Assembly: GCF_900176275.1 (NCBI RefSeq)
Contig: NZ_FWXD01000023.1
Span: 1 to 63,697 of the forward strand
Direction of reading: 5' to 3'
DNA: 63,697 nt
DNA from: Andreprevotia lacus DSM 23236
Lineage (GTDB): Bacteria; Pseudomonadota; Gammaproteobacteria; Burkholderiales; Chitinibacteraceae
Part shown: in pieces, positions 19,305 through 30,023 of the stretch
Numbering within the stretch: position 1 is the stretch's first letter
Layout: each line of letters starts with the position of its first letter
Position numbers and translations under genes: made by a program
Notes under the pieces: generated by a model
The model's database searches: none
What the model saw: only the letters and a program-made list of their open reading frames with translations
What the model was told of the DNA's origin: nothing

Positions 19305-20372
19305 TCAGGGAATGGCAACGCCAGCGGCCTGCCCGGCAGTCTTGTTCCATTCGTCGCGACATTCGTTGCCGCAGCGTTCCAGCCAGCGCTTGACCACCAC
19401 CTGCTTCACCAGCTGCTTGAGCCTGGCCTTGTCGGCCGCAGCCGGGGCAACGATGGTCATCTGCCCCTTGGTCGGCAGGTTGCAGGCATCGGAGCCGCTG
19501 TTGCAGGCCAGACCCAGCTCGGTCTGCGCGTTGGCAGCCTGCCACAGCTCGCTCGACAACTGGGCAATGCCCTTGTTCAGCGCGGCTTTCTCCTTGGGGG
19601 TGAGCTGCTCCCAGCTATTGTTGTTGACCGCCAGCATCAGCACGCTCCAGCCCAGCGGCAGGTTGTAGAGGTGGCTGGTGACTTCGTAGAGCTTGGCGGT
19701 GTTGGCCGACAGTGTGCCGGTAATCAGGCAATCGATCTCGCCGGCCTTCATCTTGTCGTAGACCTGATCGAACGGGATGTTGAGCGTGGTGGCGCCATAG
19801 GCCTCGATCAGGTCGCTGGTGGTGCGCAGGCTCACGCGCACCTTCTTGCCCTTGAGTTCGGACAGGCTCTTGATCGGGCTGGTGCACATCAGCTCCTGTG
19901 CCGAGTAAGGCCATAGCGCCAGCACCCGCACGCCGTGCTTCTTGCGGAAATAGCCATCCAGCACCGGCAGATAGGCATCGGCCACCTTGTGGCTGGAGGC
20001 CAGGTCGGTGGTCAGCCCGGCCAGATCGACGCCCTCGGCACGCGGGTCCTGCTCGGATACATAGGAGAGGATGGTGGTGCCGAAGTCGGTCAGCCCCAGC
20101 TTCATCATGCGCAGCACTTCACCGCCCTTGAGGCCGAGATCGTTGAATGGCGTGATCTCGGCCTTGAGCGTGCCCTCGCTCAGCTTGGGCACGGTCTGGC
20201 TCCAGAACGGCAGCTCATAGTTCTTGTACTGGCTCAGCATGCTCCACGAGCCAATCACCTTGAGGGTACGTACGCCGGCATCGCCCTCAGTGCTTGTGTC
20301 GGCAGCGTTATCGGCGCAAACCGGCCCCGCGGCCAGCATGGTGAGCAGCAGGGTCAGCAGCGCACGTTTCAT
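19305..20372 (-). CDS. TRAP transporter substrate-binding protein (DctP family), orphan
   Basis: Periplasmic solute receptor of 355 aa. The signal peptide is MKRALLTLLLTMLAAGPVCA. The DctP fold is indicated by GLKGGEVLRMMKLGLTDFG, then LSELKGKKVRVSLRTTSDLIEAYGATTLNIPF with the conserved substrate-contact Arg, and the QVYDKMKAGEIDCLITG region. GAGGAG lies six bases before ATG 20372, ten bases past the upstream amine oxidase stop, so the two form an operon. No TRAP permease subunits (DctQ/DctM) are adjacent. An insertion with paired Cys (ACNSGSDACN) near the C-terminus may form a disulfide. Confidence 0.88.
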   Translation of the reverse strand: MKRALLTLLLTMLAAGPVCADNAADTSTEGDAGVRTLKVIGSWSMLSQYKNYELPFWSQTVPKLSEGTLKAEITPFNDLGLKGGEVLRMMKLGLTDFGTTILSYVSEQDPRAEGVDLAGLTTDLASSHKVADAYLPVLDGYFRKKHGVRVLALWPYSAQELMCTSPIKSLSELKGKKVRVSLRTTSDLIEAYGATTLNIPFDQVYDKMKAGEIDCLITGTLSANTAKLYEVTSHLYNLPLGWSVLMLAVNNNSWEQLTPKEKAALNKGIAQLSSELWQAANAQTELGLACNSGSDACNLPTKGQMTIVAPAAADKARLKQLVKQVVVKRWLERCGNECRDEWNKTAGQAAGVAIP

Positions 20373-20382
20373 CTTCATCTCC

Positions 20383-22032
20383 TCATGAGTGGGCAAGCGG
20401 GGCTTGCGCGCAGGCCTCATAGTCATAGTCGTCGACGGGCAAGGTGACACCATCGGCAGTAAGCGGCGCCAACTGTGCATTGCCCAGCAGTTGCTGGCAA
20501 GCATAAATGGCAGAGTCGATGGCGCCGACGATCCAGGTATGGTGCACGCTCAGGTGCTCGCCGGCGAAGTAGATATGCCCCTCATTCTGGCGCGCCACGT
20601 TGAACAGGCGACGGAACTGGCCGGGGTAGAACATCGCATCGCCGGTGGCCCATTTGTCCGGCCACGCCACCGAGAAGGCCTCGATGAACTGCGACCGGAC
20701 ATCGACCGTGCCCTGATACACCGTCTGCAGGTCACGCAGCGCCAGCCGTACCCGCTCGGCATCGTCCTGCGGCAGCCAGTCGTAGGCATCGGTCATCCAC
20801 GAGTACAGCAGCAGCACGCCCGGACCGGATTCGCCGATGCCGTAGGACGGATAGACATACCAGCGCGAGGGCAGATCGGTGATCGACTGGCCGCCCTTGG
20901 CGCCCGGTTTCACCTGCTCCCAGAAGCGGCTCTTGAAGCGCATGCCGATCTTGTACAGCGGTTCGAAATGCAGCGCGCGTATGCCCTGCATCTTGGTGGG
21001 TGACCATTGCGGTGTTTCGATCATGCGCAGCGCTGCCGGCGGCAGGGCCAGGATCACGCGATCGAAGATGTCTGAATCATGATCACGGTAATGAATCTTC
21101 ACGCGGCCGTCGGACAGGTATTCCACTTTGCGTACCGGCGCATTCATCTTGATTCGGTCGTGGCCGATGAGGTCGGCGCAGGCATCGGGCAGGCGGTCCA
21201 TGCCGTTGGCGATGGTTTTCCAGGCCGCGCCGGAGAAATCCATGCTTTCGATCACCAGTTCGGTAAAGCTTTGCTGGAACTGATTGGTGGCCGACGTCAT
21301 GGTTTCGACGTAGTTCACCTTCTCCATCGACCAGCCCTTGAGCTCGGTCAAATAGGTGTACATCGACAGGTTGTCGTATTTCACGATCTCGGCAAAGCCG
21401 GCGTTGAAGTCCTTTTCCAGCAATTCAAGAAAGGGCGACAGCGCTTCGTCCAGCAGTTGCGAGGCCGTCTTGTTGCGGTCTTCCGGCGCCAGCGGAAAGC
21501 CCAGCTCGGCCGGGTTCTTGTTGGCATATTCCACCGTCATCGTGCTGCCATCGGGCTTGCGTTTGCCGTTGACGTAGACCAGGTCGCCTGGCTCGTCATA
21601 CAGCACGTAAGGAATCAGCTGGATTTTTTTGCTCGGCGACAGGCGCTGATTCAGATAACTGATCAGTTGAAAGACGGGTTGCTGCTCGGGGATTTCCGGC
21701 AGGCGCATGGCGCCGGCTTCAAAGTACTGATTCTTTTCGGCCGTGAAGCGGTGGGTATAGATGCGGCCACCAAGATGATGCGGCTGCGCTTCGAACAGGT
21801 GGCAGTCATGCCCTTGTTCCTTGAGCAGCAACGCGGAATACAGACCGGCCATGCCGGCGCCGACGATGCCCACCCGCAACGGGCGTTGCGGCGCTTGTGG
21901 TGCCTGACCAGGTTCGGGGGCGGGGGCCTGGGCTTTCAACCATGCCTGATAGGCCGCGCGCAGACTGGGCGAACCCTGTGACGCCAGGTTGGGTTTGCGG
22001 ATGCCGGAGAGCAGCGGGGAGGATGAAGACAT
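20383..22032 (-). CDS. FAD-dependent amine oxidase (flavin monoamine / L-amino acid oxidase family)
   Basis: Oxidises an amine or amino acid with FAD. Of 549 aa, residues ~53-100 hold the dinucleotide site RVGIVGAGMAGLYSALLLKEQG and the acidic E of FEAQPHHLGGRIYTHRF; the C-terminal FAGEHLSVHHTWIVGAIDSA closes the FAD site. Size and layout match the L-amino acid oxidase / amino acid 2-monooxygenase branch. No signal peptide is seen. Two ATGs (22035, 22032) follow AAAGGAG; the second has better spacing. It is first gene of an operon with the TRAP receptor, suggesting uptake or sensing of an amino-acid-like or organic-acid compound. It is divergent from the hybrid kinase. Substrate unknown. Confidence 0.88.
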   Translation of the reverse strand: MSSSSPLLSGIRKPNLASQGSPSLRAAYQAWLKAQAPAPEPGQAPQAPQRPLRVGIVGAGMAGLYSALLLKEQGHDCHLFEAQPHHLGGRIYTHRFTAEKNQYFEAGAMRLPEIPEQQPVFQLISYLNQRLSPSKKIQLIPYVLYDEPGDLVYVNGKRKPDGSTMTVEYANKNPAELGFPLAPEDRNKTASQLLDEALSPFLELLEKDFNAGFAEIVKYDNLSMYTYLTELKGWSMEKVNYVETMTSATNQFQQSFTELVIESMDFSGAAWKTIANGMDRLPDACADLIGHDRIKMNAPVRKVEYLSDGRVKIHYRDHDSDIFDRVILALPPAALRMIETPQWSPTKMQGIRALHFEPLYKIGMRFKSRFWEQVKPGAKGGQSITDLPSRWYVYPSYGIGESGPGVLLLYSWMTDAYDWLPQDDAERVRLALRDLQTVYQGTVDVRSQFIEAFSVAWPDKWATGDAMFYPGQFRRLFNVARQNEGHIYFAGEHLSVHHTWIVGAIDSAIYACQQLLGNAQLAPLTADGVTLPVDDYDYEACAQAPLAHS

Positions 22033-22173
22033 CATGACTCCTTTCTAATCAGGACAAAATAATCGAAAATGGAAGAAAGATTGTGTGAGACCATGGCACG
22101 GAATTTCATTCATAGCTCATATGGCCTGCTTGCAGCAAAAAAAATGCGCCTATGAATTAAGAGTTGTCCCGCA

Positions 22174-25100
22174 ATGCAATATGCCGTTGATATTGCCCGG
22201 GCCTGCCCAGAATCCATGAACCTGATGACCGCTTCGGCCAAGACCGACCGCCCCGCCTCTGCCTACCGTTCAATCGCATTTCGTCTGCGATTGGCCTTCG
22301 GCTTGGCTGCGGCCAGCACGCTGATTGCTTCGGCGGCGGCGCTGTGGGCGTTCCGCTCGGTCAGCGAAACGTATCGCGTGGTATCCGGCCACAGTTTTCC
22401 CGCTTCGGTCTCGGCCACCGAGCTGCAGGCGGGCAGCCGCGAAGCAGCTGCCGCGCTGACGGCCCTGGCCGGCGCAGGTTCGCCCGAGGCGCGGCGTACG
22501 GCTGAAAGTCGCATGAAAGCAACACTTGCCAGCTTGCATCATGCGCTGGCGCCGCTGTCGGGCCAGCACCACTATCCGCAAATGACGCGCTTGCTTGAAA
22601 CGCTCAAGCAGAATGTCGCGGAAACCGACAATCTGGTGGGCGAGCGGCTGTTGCTGGACGAGCACATGCAGCAGTTGCTGGATGACAGCGAGCGTTCGCA
22701 ACAGCGTTTCATCCAGGTCATGGACCCGGTGCTGACCGCGGCCAATGCGGATTTGCTCTCGGCCACCCGGCGCGCATCCGTATCGGCCGGTGCGGCGGTG
22801 CACGGCCTGATCGACAGCGAATTTGCCGTGCTGCATGCACTGATGCAGATGCGCACCGATGCTTATCGCCTGCAGCTGGTTGCCGCCGACGGCAATGCAT
22901 GGCGCGAGCGCGCCAGCCCCATCATGGCCGAGATCGAGCGTGCCATGCAGCAGTCCGGCCCGGAAGGCCGCGCCGCCGCGCAAAAGCTGCTGGGGGCGCT
23001 GCGGCAGCGTTCGCGCGAGCCAGTGTCGCTGAGCGTGGTGCAGGCGGCGGTGTCCGAGTTCGATGGCGTGATGACGCCGCAAATCCGCCAGTCCACGCTG
23101 CAATTGCTGGCGCGCAGCGAATCCGTCACGCTCGATTCGACCAATGCCGTGGTGCTGTTGGTGTCCCAGCAGGTGACCTCGCTGTCTGCCGCCGAGCGCT
23201 TGAGCGGCGAGGTGAACCTGATGGCCGGTTTGCTGGGGCAATCCTTGCACGTGGGTACGCGCGAGCGCATTGCCGAGATCGAAGCCAGCTACAAACATGC
23301 ACAGCAGCGTGCGCATCAGGCGCTGGCCGAGATCGGGCCACAGCGCGGCACCGCAGAGATCCGCCGCGAACTTGCCGCGCTGGAGTCGCTGGGCGCGGGC
23401 CCCAACAACATGTTCGACATTGCCCGCAATGAATTGAAGCTGGTGCAGGACTTGCAGATCCTGCTGGAGCGCAACCGCTCCACGTCCGAACAACTGGTGA
23501 GCGTGGCGCATGAAGTAGCTCAATCGGTGGGGGGCGAGCTGGGCCAGCAGATCGATACGCTGGAGCAGCGCCTGACCGGCAGCCGCTGGCTGCTGGGCTC
23601 GGCCACCGTACTGGCGCTGGCGCTGACCCTGCTGATTGGCTTCTGGTATGTCGGCCGCTCCATCGTGCGCCGGTTGTCGGCCATCTCCGGCACCATGCGC
23701 GATCTGGCTAGCGGCAAGCTCGACGTGCCGGTGAACACGCGCGGCAGCGACGAAATCGCCATCATGGCGCAAAGCCTGCTGGTATTCCGTGGCGCCCTGG
23801 TGCGGCTGAACGAGCAGACCGAGGTATTGCGGCAGGCCAACGAGAAGGCCAATGCCGCCGCGCGGGCCAAGAGCGAGTTCCTCGCCAACATGAGTCACGA
23901 AATCCGCACGCCGCTGACCGCCATCCAGGGCTATGCGCATCTGCTGGCCGACAGTGATCTGGCACCGCGCCAGGCCGAGCATCTGGCGCGCATCCGGGCT
24001 TCGTCGCAGTCGCTGCTGGGCATACTCAACAGCATTCTCGACTTTTCCAAGATCGAGGCCGGCAAGCTGGAGCTGGAGACGGTCGATTTCGATCTGGAGC
24101 AGGTACTGGAGCAACTGGCCGGCACCGTGATGCTGCAGGCAGACGAAAAACGGCTGGAGCTGGTCTTTGCGCTGGATGGCCACGTACCGTCGCCGCTGCG
24201 TGGTGATCCGCTGCGGCTGGGGCAGGTGCTGCTCAATCTGGTCAACAATGCGCTCAAGTTCACCGAGCGCGGCGAGGTCGAGCTGCGCGTGCTGGCCGCG
24301 CTGACGCCGGATGGCCGCATTGAACTGGGTTTCTCGGTGCGCGATACCGGCATTGGCATGAGCGAGGAGCAGTGCGCGCGCCTGTTCAATACCTTTGCCC
24401 AGGCGGATAGCTCGACCACGCGCCGCTATGGCGGCACCGGCCTGGGCCTGGTGATCGCGCAGCAACTGGTGCGGCTGATGGGGGGCGAGATCGATGTGTT
24501 TTCCGCGCCGGGCCAAGGGTCCACATTCCACTTTGCACTAGTGTTCGACATCGCCGACCAGACCGTGCCTGCGCTGCCGCCACTGGGCAAGCGGGTGCTG
24601 TTGGTCGAAGACCAGGACGCCTGCGCCGCCGCACTGCACCGCCAATTGAATGATATTGGCTGCGCCGTGGTCGTTGCCGCCGATGGCGATGATGCCCGCG
24701 CCTGTTTGCGCAACGCGGTCGAAGCCGGCCACGAATTCGACGCTGTTCTGCTGGATGCTGCCGATCCGCAGCTGCGCCCCAATGATGCACTGGCACTGCT
24801 GGGCGAACAGCATGCCACCTTGCTGCTGATGACGACCCCGAGCCAGCACGATGCCACGCTGGGTCTGGCCGATTGCGTGTTGCCGGTACTGGACAAGCCC
24901 ATCCTGCCGCGCCGTCTGTATCAGGCGCTGCAGCGCATGTTTGGCACCGATGAGCCGGCACTTCCGGTAGTAGCGGGCCTCGATACTTCGATGCCGCTGG
25001 CTGGTCTGCGTATTCTGCTGGCTGAAGATACCGAGGTGCTGCGCGAGTTTGAGCAAGAGTTGCTGCTGTCGCTCGGCGCCGAGGTCGAGCTGGCCGTCAA

Positions 25101-26040
25101 TGGCCGCGAGGCAGTGCGGGCGGCCATCGCGCCGTCCAGTCATTTTGATCTGGTTTTAATGGATGTCCAAATGCCCGAACTGGATGGCCTGCAGGCCTGC
25201 CGGGAAATCCGCGCACTCAAGAGTGCGGATGAGCTGCCCATCATTGCGCTCACCGCGCATGCCATGGCCGAAGAGCAGCGTCGCTGCCTGGCCGCCGGCA
25301 TGAATGATCACCTGGCCAAGCCCGTTGAGCCGGCACGCCTGCTGGAAACCGCTTTGCGCTGGGCCGGTGGCGAGCGTCGCGAAGTCGCCGGCACCACGCA
25401 AAAGCGCGAAGTCACGACCGTACCGGTACTGCCTGGACTGGATTTGCCGACGGCCTTGCTGCGGCTTGGCGGGCGCGAGGAAACGCTGCGCCGCGTGCTG
25501 CCGCGCCTGCGCGATGGTTATGCCGACAGCGTACCGCGCCTGCGCGATCTGCTGGAACAGCGGGACATCGAAACGGCCCACCGGCTTGCACACACATTGA
25601 AAGGGGTGGCTGCCACCCTGGAGGCCACCCGTGTCGCCACGCTGGCCAGCGAGATTGAGCAACGTTTGCAGAGTGGCGACACTGATATACAGGCCACATT
25701 GCAACAACTCGATGATGCGTTGGTCGAAGTGGTGGACAGCATCAACCGTTTCTACAGCATGTCGCCGGCACAGGAAGTGGCTCAGCAGAGCGTACAGCAG
25801 CCCGATCATGCTGCCTCGCTGGAAGATCTCGACCAGTTGCTGCGTTTGCGCAGCCTGAGCGCGCGCCAGCAGTTCCGCCACGCCGAGGCGCTGCTGGCCC
25901 GGGTGGATGCGGCGGCCACCGAGCGGCTGGCTGCTGCCATCGAACAACTTGATTATGCAACGGCGCGAACCATACTCGCGGGTCTTGCCCCGTTGTGGCA
26001 GGCGCGCAACATGGCGCCGGTGCAGAGCAAGGTGAAATAA
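22174..26040 (+). CDS. Hybrid sensor histidine kinase (TM-sensor-TM-HAMP-HisKA-HATPase-REC-REC-Hpt)
   Basis: Inner-membrane phosphorelay kinase of 1288 aa. Helix TM1 is at about 38-62, followed by a long helical periplasmic sensor (about 63-470, TorS-like in size), TM2 at 472-494, HAMP to about 545, HisKA with phospho-His575 in SHEIRTPLT, HATPase ending [16 protein letters not shown]1 (806-925, Asp861 in a degenerate LLDAADP context), REC2 (945-1065, Asp997 in [13 protein letters not shown]), and Hpt with His1140 in AHTLKGVA. The TorS-like arrangement suggests relay to a separate regulator. The stop overlaps the next gene's ATG, a GGDEF response regulator and obvious partner. Start could be 22174 or 22216; no strong ribosome site favours either. 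Confidence 0.92.
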   Translation: MQYAVDIARACPESMNLMTASAKTDRPASAYRSIAFRLRLAFGLAAASTLIASAAALWAFRSVSETYRVVSGHSFPASVSATELQAGSREAAAALTALAGAGSPEARRTAESRMKATLASLHHALAPLSGQHHYPQMTRLLETLKQNVAETDNLVGERLLLDEHMQQLLDDSERSQQRFIQVMDPVLTAANADLLSATRRASVSAGAAVHGLIDSEFAVLHALMQMRTDAYRLQLVAADGNAWRERASPIMAEIERAMQQSGPEGRAAAQKLLGALRQRSREPVSLSVVQAAVSEFDGVMTPQIRQSTLQLLARSESVTLDSTNAVVLLVSQQVTSLSAAERLSGEVNLMAGLLGQSLHVGTRERIAEIEASYKHAQQRAHQALAEIGPQRGTAEIRRELAALESLGAGPNNMFDIARNELKLVQDLQILLERNRSTSEQLVSVAHEVAQSVGGELGQQIDTLEQRLTGSRWLLGSATVLALALTLLIGFWYVGRSIVRRLSAISGTMRDLASGKLDVPVNTRGSDEIAIMAQSLLVFRGALVRLNEQTEVLRQANEKANAAARAKSEFLANMSHEIRTPLTAIQGYAHLLADSDLAPRQAEHLARIRASSQSLLGILNSILDFSKIEAGKLELETVDFDLEQVLEQLAGTVMLQADEKRLELVFALDGHVPSPLRGDPLRLGQVLLNLVNNALKFTERGEVELRVLAALTPDGRIELGFSVRDTGIGMSEEQCARLFNTFAQADSSTTRRYGGTGLGLVIAQQLVRLMGGEIDVFSAPGQGSTFHFALVFDIADQTVPALPPLGKRVLLVEDQDACAAALHRQLNDIGCAVVVAADGDDARACLRNAVEAGHEFDAVLLDAADPQLRPNDALALLGEQHATLLLMTTPSQHDATLGLADCVLPVLDKPILPRRLYQALQRMFGTDEPALPVVAGLDTSMPLAGLRILLAEDTEVLREFEQELLLSLGAEVELAVNGREAVRAAIAPSSHFDLVLMDVQMPELDGLQACREIRALKSADELPIIALTAHAMAEEQRRCLAAGMNDHLAKPVEPARLLETALRWAGGERREVAGTTQKREVTTVPVLPGLDLPTALLRLGGREETLRRVLPRLRDGYADSVPRLRDLLEQRDIETAHRLAHTLKGVAATLEATRVATLASEIEQRLQSGDTDIQATLQQLDDALVEVVDSINRFYSMSPAQEVAQQSVQQPDHAASLEDLDQLLRLRSLSARQQFRHAEALLARVDAAATERLAAAIEQLDYATARTILAGLAPLWQARNMAPVQSKVK

Positions 26041-26969
26041 TGCGATCCATGCCCCAAGCCACGCTACTGGTGGTCGATGACGAGCCGGCCAATATCGAAG
26101 CCCTGGCTGCCGTGCTCGACCCGCACTATGAGCTGCGCTTCGCCATGTCCGGTCTTGAGGCGCTGACCGCCATGCACGACGGCCCACTGCCCGATCTGGT
26201 GCTGCTTGACGTGATGCTGCCCGATATCGATGGCTTCGAGGTGTGCACCCGCATTCGTGCCGATGCCCGCACCGCAGGTGTGCCGGTGATTTTCATCACC
26301 GCACTGGGCCAGCCCGCGCAGGAAGAACTGGGCTTTGGCGTGGGTGCCGTCGATTACATTGCCAAGCCATTCACCGCCGCTTCGGTACGGGCAAGGGTGC
26401 GCAACCATCTGGAGCTCAAGCGCAACCGCGAGTTGCTGCAACGGCTGGCCATCACCGATGCGCTGACCGGCCTTGCCAACCGTCGACACTTTGACGAAGC
26501 GCTGCGGCTGGAAGTGCAGCGGCATCGCCGCCAGGGTTTGTCGCTGGGTCTGGCGCTGATCGATATCGACCATTTCAAACGCTATAACGATCACTATGGC
26601 CACCCCAAGGGGGATGAGTGCCTGAATCTGGTGTCCGCCGCGCTGGCAGGCAGCCTGCGACGTGCCTCCGACCTGATTGCCCGCGTCGGAGGCGAGGAGT
26701 TTGCCATTCTGATGCCCGAGACCGATCTGGAGGGGGCGCTGTCGGTGGCCGAGCGCGGCCGCGCCGCCGTATCCGAGCTGGCGATCCCGCATGCGATGAG
26801 CACCACTCAGCCCTTCATCACGGTCAGTATCGGCCTGCATGCGGGTATCGATATCGACGACGCGCAACGCTATCGCGCCGCCGATCAGCAGCTCTATCGG
26901 GCCAAGGCTGCCGGCAGGGACCAGATCATGTGGGATGGAAAGGGAAATGCCGCCGGCGGAGGCAAGTAG
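26040..26969 (+). CDS. Response regulator with GGDEF diguanylate cyclase domain
   Basis: A 309-aa output protein predicted to make c-di-GMP. The N-terminal receiver has DDEP, phospho-acceptor Asp57 in LVLLDVMLPDIDGFEV, and Lys in DYIAKPF. The GGDEF domain keeps the active motif GGEEF (217-221) and an inhibitory-site RxxD (RASD) exactly five residues before it, so an active, product-inhibited enzyme is expected. The ATG overlaps the kinase stop by one base (TAATG), tying it to the hybrid kinase as its likely target. Confidence 0.94.
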   Translation: MRSMPQATLLVVDDEPANIEALAAVLDPHYELRFAMSGLEALTAMHDGPLPDLVLLDVMLPDIDGFEVCTRIRADARTAGVPVIFITALGQPAQEELGFGVGAVDYIAKPFTAASVRARVRNHLELKRNRELLQRLAITDALTGLANRRHFDEALRLEVQRHRRQGLSLGLALIDIDHFKRYNDHYGHPKGDECLNLVSAALAGSLRRASDLIARVGGEEFAILMPETDLEGALSVAERGRAAVSELAIPHAMSTTQPFITVSIGLHAGIDIDDAQRYRAADQQLYRAKAAGRDQIMWDGKGNAAGGGK

Positions 26970-27145
26970 GCCCCAGGCGGTCAGCCGGCAGCGCATGGCT
27001 GACAAGACGCGAAGGGGGGCGAGCCTGTGCGTTGACGCAAGCGTGCGGGCATGAAATCGAGCTGTGCGGTTGTGTCGTTCCCAAATTAGCCAGGCAAGAC
27101 GAGGCCTCGGCATCTGTTGTGCGTCCTCGGTAGTCATCCGTGGAC

Positions 27146-27190
27146 AAACCGGCATCAAGCTCCCTGCAAAGCCGGGTTTTCCCCTTTTTT
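27146..27190 (+). terminator. Possible terminator after the GGDEF regulator
   Basis: AAACCGGC pairs imperfectly with GCCGGGTTT across a 17-nt loop, followed by TTTTCCCC and T6. It is 180 bp past the stop; moderate to weak. The rest of the 26970-27207 gap shows no gene. Confidence 0.4.
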
Positions 27191-27207
27191 GAGGGTGAAA
27201 TAGCGGC

Positions 27208-27822
27208 TCAACGACGCGCCAGCGCCAGTGCGCCCCCTACGGCAAAGAAGGCGCTGCCACAGCTGCGGTTGAAGATACGGATGCGGCCGGGGTGGCGCAG
27301 CCAATTGGCCAGCTGATGCCCTCCTGCGGCATAGGCGACCTGCCACATGCCCTCGATCACGAAGAAAGTGCTCAGCAATACCAGCCACTGCTGGCCCTGC
27401 GGCAGCGACGGGCTGATGAATTGCGGCAGGAAGGCGCCGGCAAACAGGATGGCCTTGGGGTTGGACAGCGCCACGGTCAGCCCGGTGCGATAGCGGCTCC
27501 AGGCCGTGTCGCTTTTGGCCTGCGGCAATGACAGCGATTCACCGGCGCGCCAGCACTGAACGCCCAGGTAGACCAGATAGGCAGCCCCTACCAGCTTCAG
27601 GATCAGGAACAGGGTGGCTGACGCTGCCAGGATGGCGGCCAGCCCAAAGGCCGACAACGTGAACAGCAAGGCGAGGCCGCACAGCGCACCGGCCATGGTG
27701 GCCAGCGTGGCGCGCCAGCCGTAGCGCGTACCGTGACTGAGCATCAGCAGCATGTTGGGGCCGGGCGTGGCGGAAATGAACAGCGTGACGGCGATGAAGG
27801 CGAGCCAGATTTCCAGTTTCAT
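27208..27822 (-). CDS. LysE/RhtB family amino-acid exporter
   Basis: Inner-membrane exporter of 204 aa with about six hydrophobic helices. The family signature SATPGPNMLLMLSHGTRYGWRATLATMAGALCG lies near the N-terminus, and ALSNPKAILFAGAFLPQFI in the centre. Members export lysine, arginine, homoserine or threonine; the substrate is not predictable. It stands alone, divergent from the PhoX-type gene. Confidence 0.92.
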   Translation of the reverse strand: MKLEIWLAFIAVTLFISATPGPNMLLMLSHGTRYGWRATLATMAGALCGLALLFTLSAFGLAAILAASATLFLILKLVGAAYLVYLGVQCWRAGESLSLPQAKSDTAWSRYRTGLTVALSNPKAILFAGAFLPQFISPSLPQGQQWLVLLSTFFVIEGMWQVAYAAGGHQLANWLRHPGRIRIFNRSCGSAFFAVGGALALARR

Positions 27823-28018
27823 TTTTTCATTTCCTTGTCATACCGATTGCGCATGCTGCGGCTTGCATTCGTCTCTGTATCAGCCTGCTTACCGCTGGCT
27901 GGGCGTGACGACATTCATCCCATAGCGTGCGCGTGAAACGGCGGGCAGGACAGTGGCAGTCCGGCCGGGTCGCTACCGGTACAGTGCCCGGCGCGCAGCG
28001 CAAAGCACCGGAGCCAGC

Positions 28019-30004
28019 ATGACCAAAACCTATGCCGATAAATCCGCCGCCTGCAACACCAGCGACAACCCGCATTTTTCCAGCCTGATCGAGCAGCTGG
28101 ACCTGCCCTTGTCGCGCCGCAATTTCTTTGCCGGTGGTGGGGCGCTGCTGGCCGGTCTGTCGCTGTCGGGCTTGCCGGGTGTGGCGGCTGCCGCAGCGCG
28201 TGCCGGTCAGGCTGCATTGACGCCGCCGCAGGCACTCAAGGCGGTCAGCCTGGGTTTTGCCGGTATTCCGCTGGGCACCGATGACACGGTCAAGGTGCCG
28301 GCCGGCTATCAGGTGCAGGTGCTGTATGCATGGGGTGACCCGGTCGGTCTGTCCGGCAACATGCCGCCGTTCCGGCAGGATGCATCCAACAGCTGGCAGG
28401 AGCAGGCGGCACAGGCCGGTATGCATCATGACGGCATGCGCTACTTCCCGCTGGTCAACGCCGGTTCGCGCCAGCGCGGCCTGATGGCCATCAACCACGA
28501 ATATACCGACGACGGCTTGCTGCACGTGGGTGGCATGGCTAACTGGAATGCCGACAAGCAAAAGAAAGCCATGGCGGCACACGGCGTCTCGGTGATCGAG
28601 ATCGAACAGCGTGACGGCCAGTGGAGCGTGGTACGCCCGTCCAGATATGCCCGTCGTGTAACCGCCTATACGCCGATTGCACTGTCCGGCCCGGCCGCCG
28701 GCCACGCGTTGCTGCGCACTGCCGATGATGCCAGCGGCCGCGAGGTATTGGGTACCTTCGCCAACTGCGCCAATGGCTGGACGCCGTGGGGCACCTACCT
28801 CACTTGCGAGGAAAACTGGCACGGCTATTTCACCGACTGGTCGGACAATGGCGACCCCAAGGGCTTCAATGCCAAGCGCTATGGCCTGAAAGGCGCCGAC
28901 GCCGGCTATCGCTGGGCCGATGCCGATTTCCGCTTCGATGCACAGCTGAACCCGAACGAGCCGAACCGTTTTGGCTGGGTGGTCGAGATCGATCCGTTCG
29001 AGCCGGATGCCAAGCCGGTCAAACGTACCGCGTTGGGCCGCTTCAAGCATGAAGGTGCTTGCCTGTCGGTGGCGCCGTCGGGCCAGTGCGTGTTCTATAT
29101 GGGTGATGACGAGAAGTTTGAATACATCTACAAGTTCGTGACCGCCAAGGCGTGGAACAAGAACGACCGCAAGGCCAACCGCAACCTGCTGGACGACGGC
29201 ACGCTGTACGTGGCGCGTTTCAATGCCGATGGCAGCGGTGAGTGGCTGGAACTGAGTCACGGCAAGCCCGGCCTGACGGCCGAGCACGGCTTTGCCGACC
29301 AGGGCGAGCTGCTGATCAAGACCCGCCTGGCGGCCGACAAACTGGGTGCCACCAAGATGGACCGCCCTGAGTGGACCGCCGTCAACCCGCACAACCCGGG
29401 TGAGGTGTTCTGCACGCTGACCAACAACAGCGACCGTGGCAAGGAGGGCAAGCCGGGCACCGATGCGGCCAACCCGCGTGCCAATAACCTGTTTGGCCAC
29501 ATCATCCGCTGGGTGGAGGCCGGCAATGATCCGACCGCCAAACAGTTCAACTGGAGCATTTTCGCGCTGGCCGGCAACCCGGATGCCAAGGATGCCAACC
29601 ATCGCGGCAACATCAAGGGCGATATCTTTGGCAGCCAGGACGGCCTGTATTACGCTGAAACCGGCATCCTGTGGATACAGACCGATGTATCGACCACCAC
29701 CATCAATGCCAAGGAATACGCCGGCATGGGCAACAACCAGATGCTGGCGGCCAATCCGCAGACTGGCGAGGTACGCCGCTTCCTGGTCGGCCCGCGTGGT
29801 TGCGAGCTGACGGGCATCACCTTTAGCGCCGACCACAAGACGCTGTTCGTCAACATCCAGCACCCGGGCGAGCCATCCAGCGAGCGCAGCGACCCGGCCA
29901 AGCCGCAGGCCATTTCCAACTGGCCGGACGGCCCCGACGGCGGCCGTCCGCGCTCGGCCACACTGGCGATCACGCGGGTCGATGGCGGCGTGATCGGCAT
30001 CTGA
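28019..30004 (+). CDS. PhoX-type alkaline phosphatase / DUF839 protein
   Basis: Predicted periplasmic phosphatase, Tat-exported. Of 661 aa, residues near 28-50 hold the twin-Arg-like signal LSRRNFFAGGGALLAGLSLSG. The body is the DUF839/PhoX beta-propeller: NHEYTDD, GTYLTCEENWHGYF, ALGRFKHEGACLSVAPSGQCVFYMGDDEKFEYIYKFV and PRGCELTGITFSADHKTLFVNIQHPGEP, including the Glu and Asp residues that bind calcium and iron in PhoX. The start 28019 has GGAG at good spacing; an upstream in-frame extension lacks features. No convincing PHO box was found upstream. A perfect terminator hairpin follows. Confidence 0.9.
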   Translation: MTKTYADKSAACNTSDNPHFSSLIEQLDLPLSRRNFFAGGGALLAGLSLSGLPGVAAAAARAGQAALTPPQALKAVSLGFAGIPLGTDDTVKVPAGYQVQVLYAWGDPVGLSGNMPPFRQDASNSWQEQAAQAGMHHDGMRYFPLVNAGSRQRGLMAINHEYTDDGLLHVGGMANWNADKQKKAMAAHGVSVIEIEQRDGQWSVVRPSRYARRVTAYTPIALSGPAAGHALLRTADDASGREVLGTFANCANGWTPWGTYLTCEENWHGYFTDWSDNGDPKGFNAKRYGLKGADAGYRWADADFRFDAQLNPNEPNRFGWVVEIDPFEPDAKPVKRTALGRFKHEGACLSVAPSGQCVFYMGDDEKFEYIYKFVTAKAWNKNDRKANRNLLDDGTLYVARFNADGSGEWLELSHGKPGLTAEHGFADQGELLIKTRLAADKLGATKMDRPEWTAVNPHNPGEVFCTLTNNSDRGKEGKPGTDAANPRANNLFGHIIRWVEAGNDPTAKQFNWSIFALAGNPDAKDANHRGNIKGDIFGSQDGLYYAETGILWIQTDVSTTTINAKEYAGMGNNQMLAANPQTGEVRRFLVGPRGCELTGITFSADHKTLFVNIQHPGEPSSERSDPAKPQAISNWPDGPDGGRPRSATLAITRVDGGVIGI

Positions 30005-30023
30005 TTTTCATTGTCGCCAGATG

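Noticed and set aside
22270..24531. 753-codon antisense frame over the hybrid kinase
   Set aside because: Same GC-rich shadow effect; the sense strand has an unmistakable domain series.
27829..27850. PHO box before the PhoX-type gene
   Set aside because: A TTGTCATA half-site exists, but the second half does not match and the site lies at the divergent lysE start.
27827..29863. 678-codon frame antisense to the PhoX-type gene
   Set aside because: Shadow frame; the PhoX-type protein on the other strand is clear.
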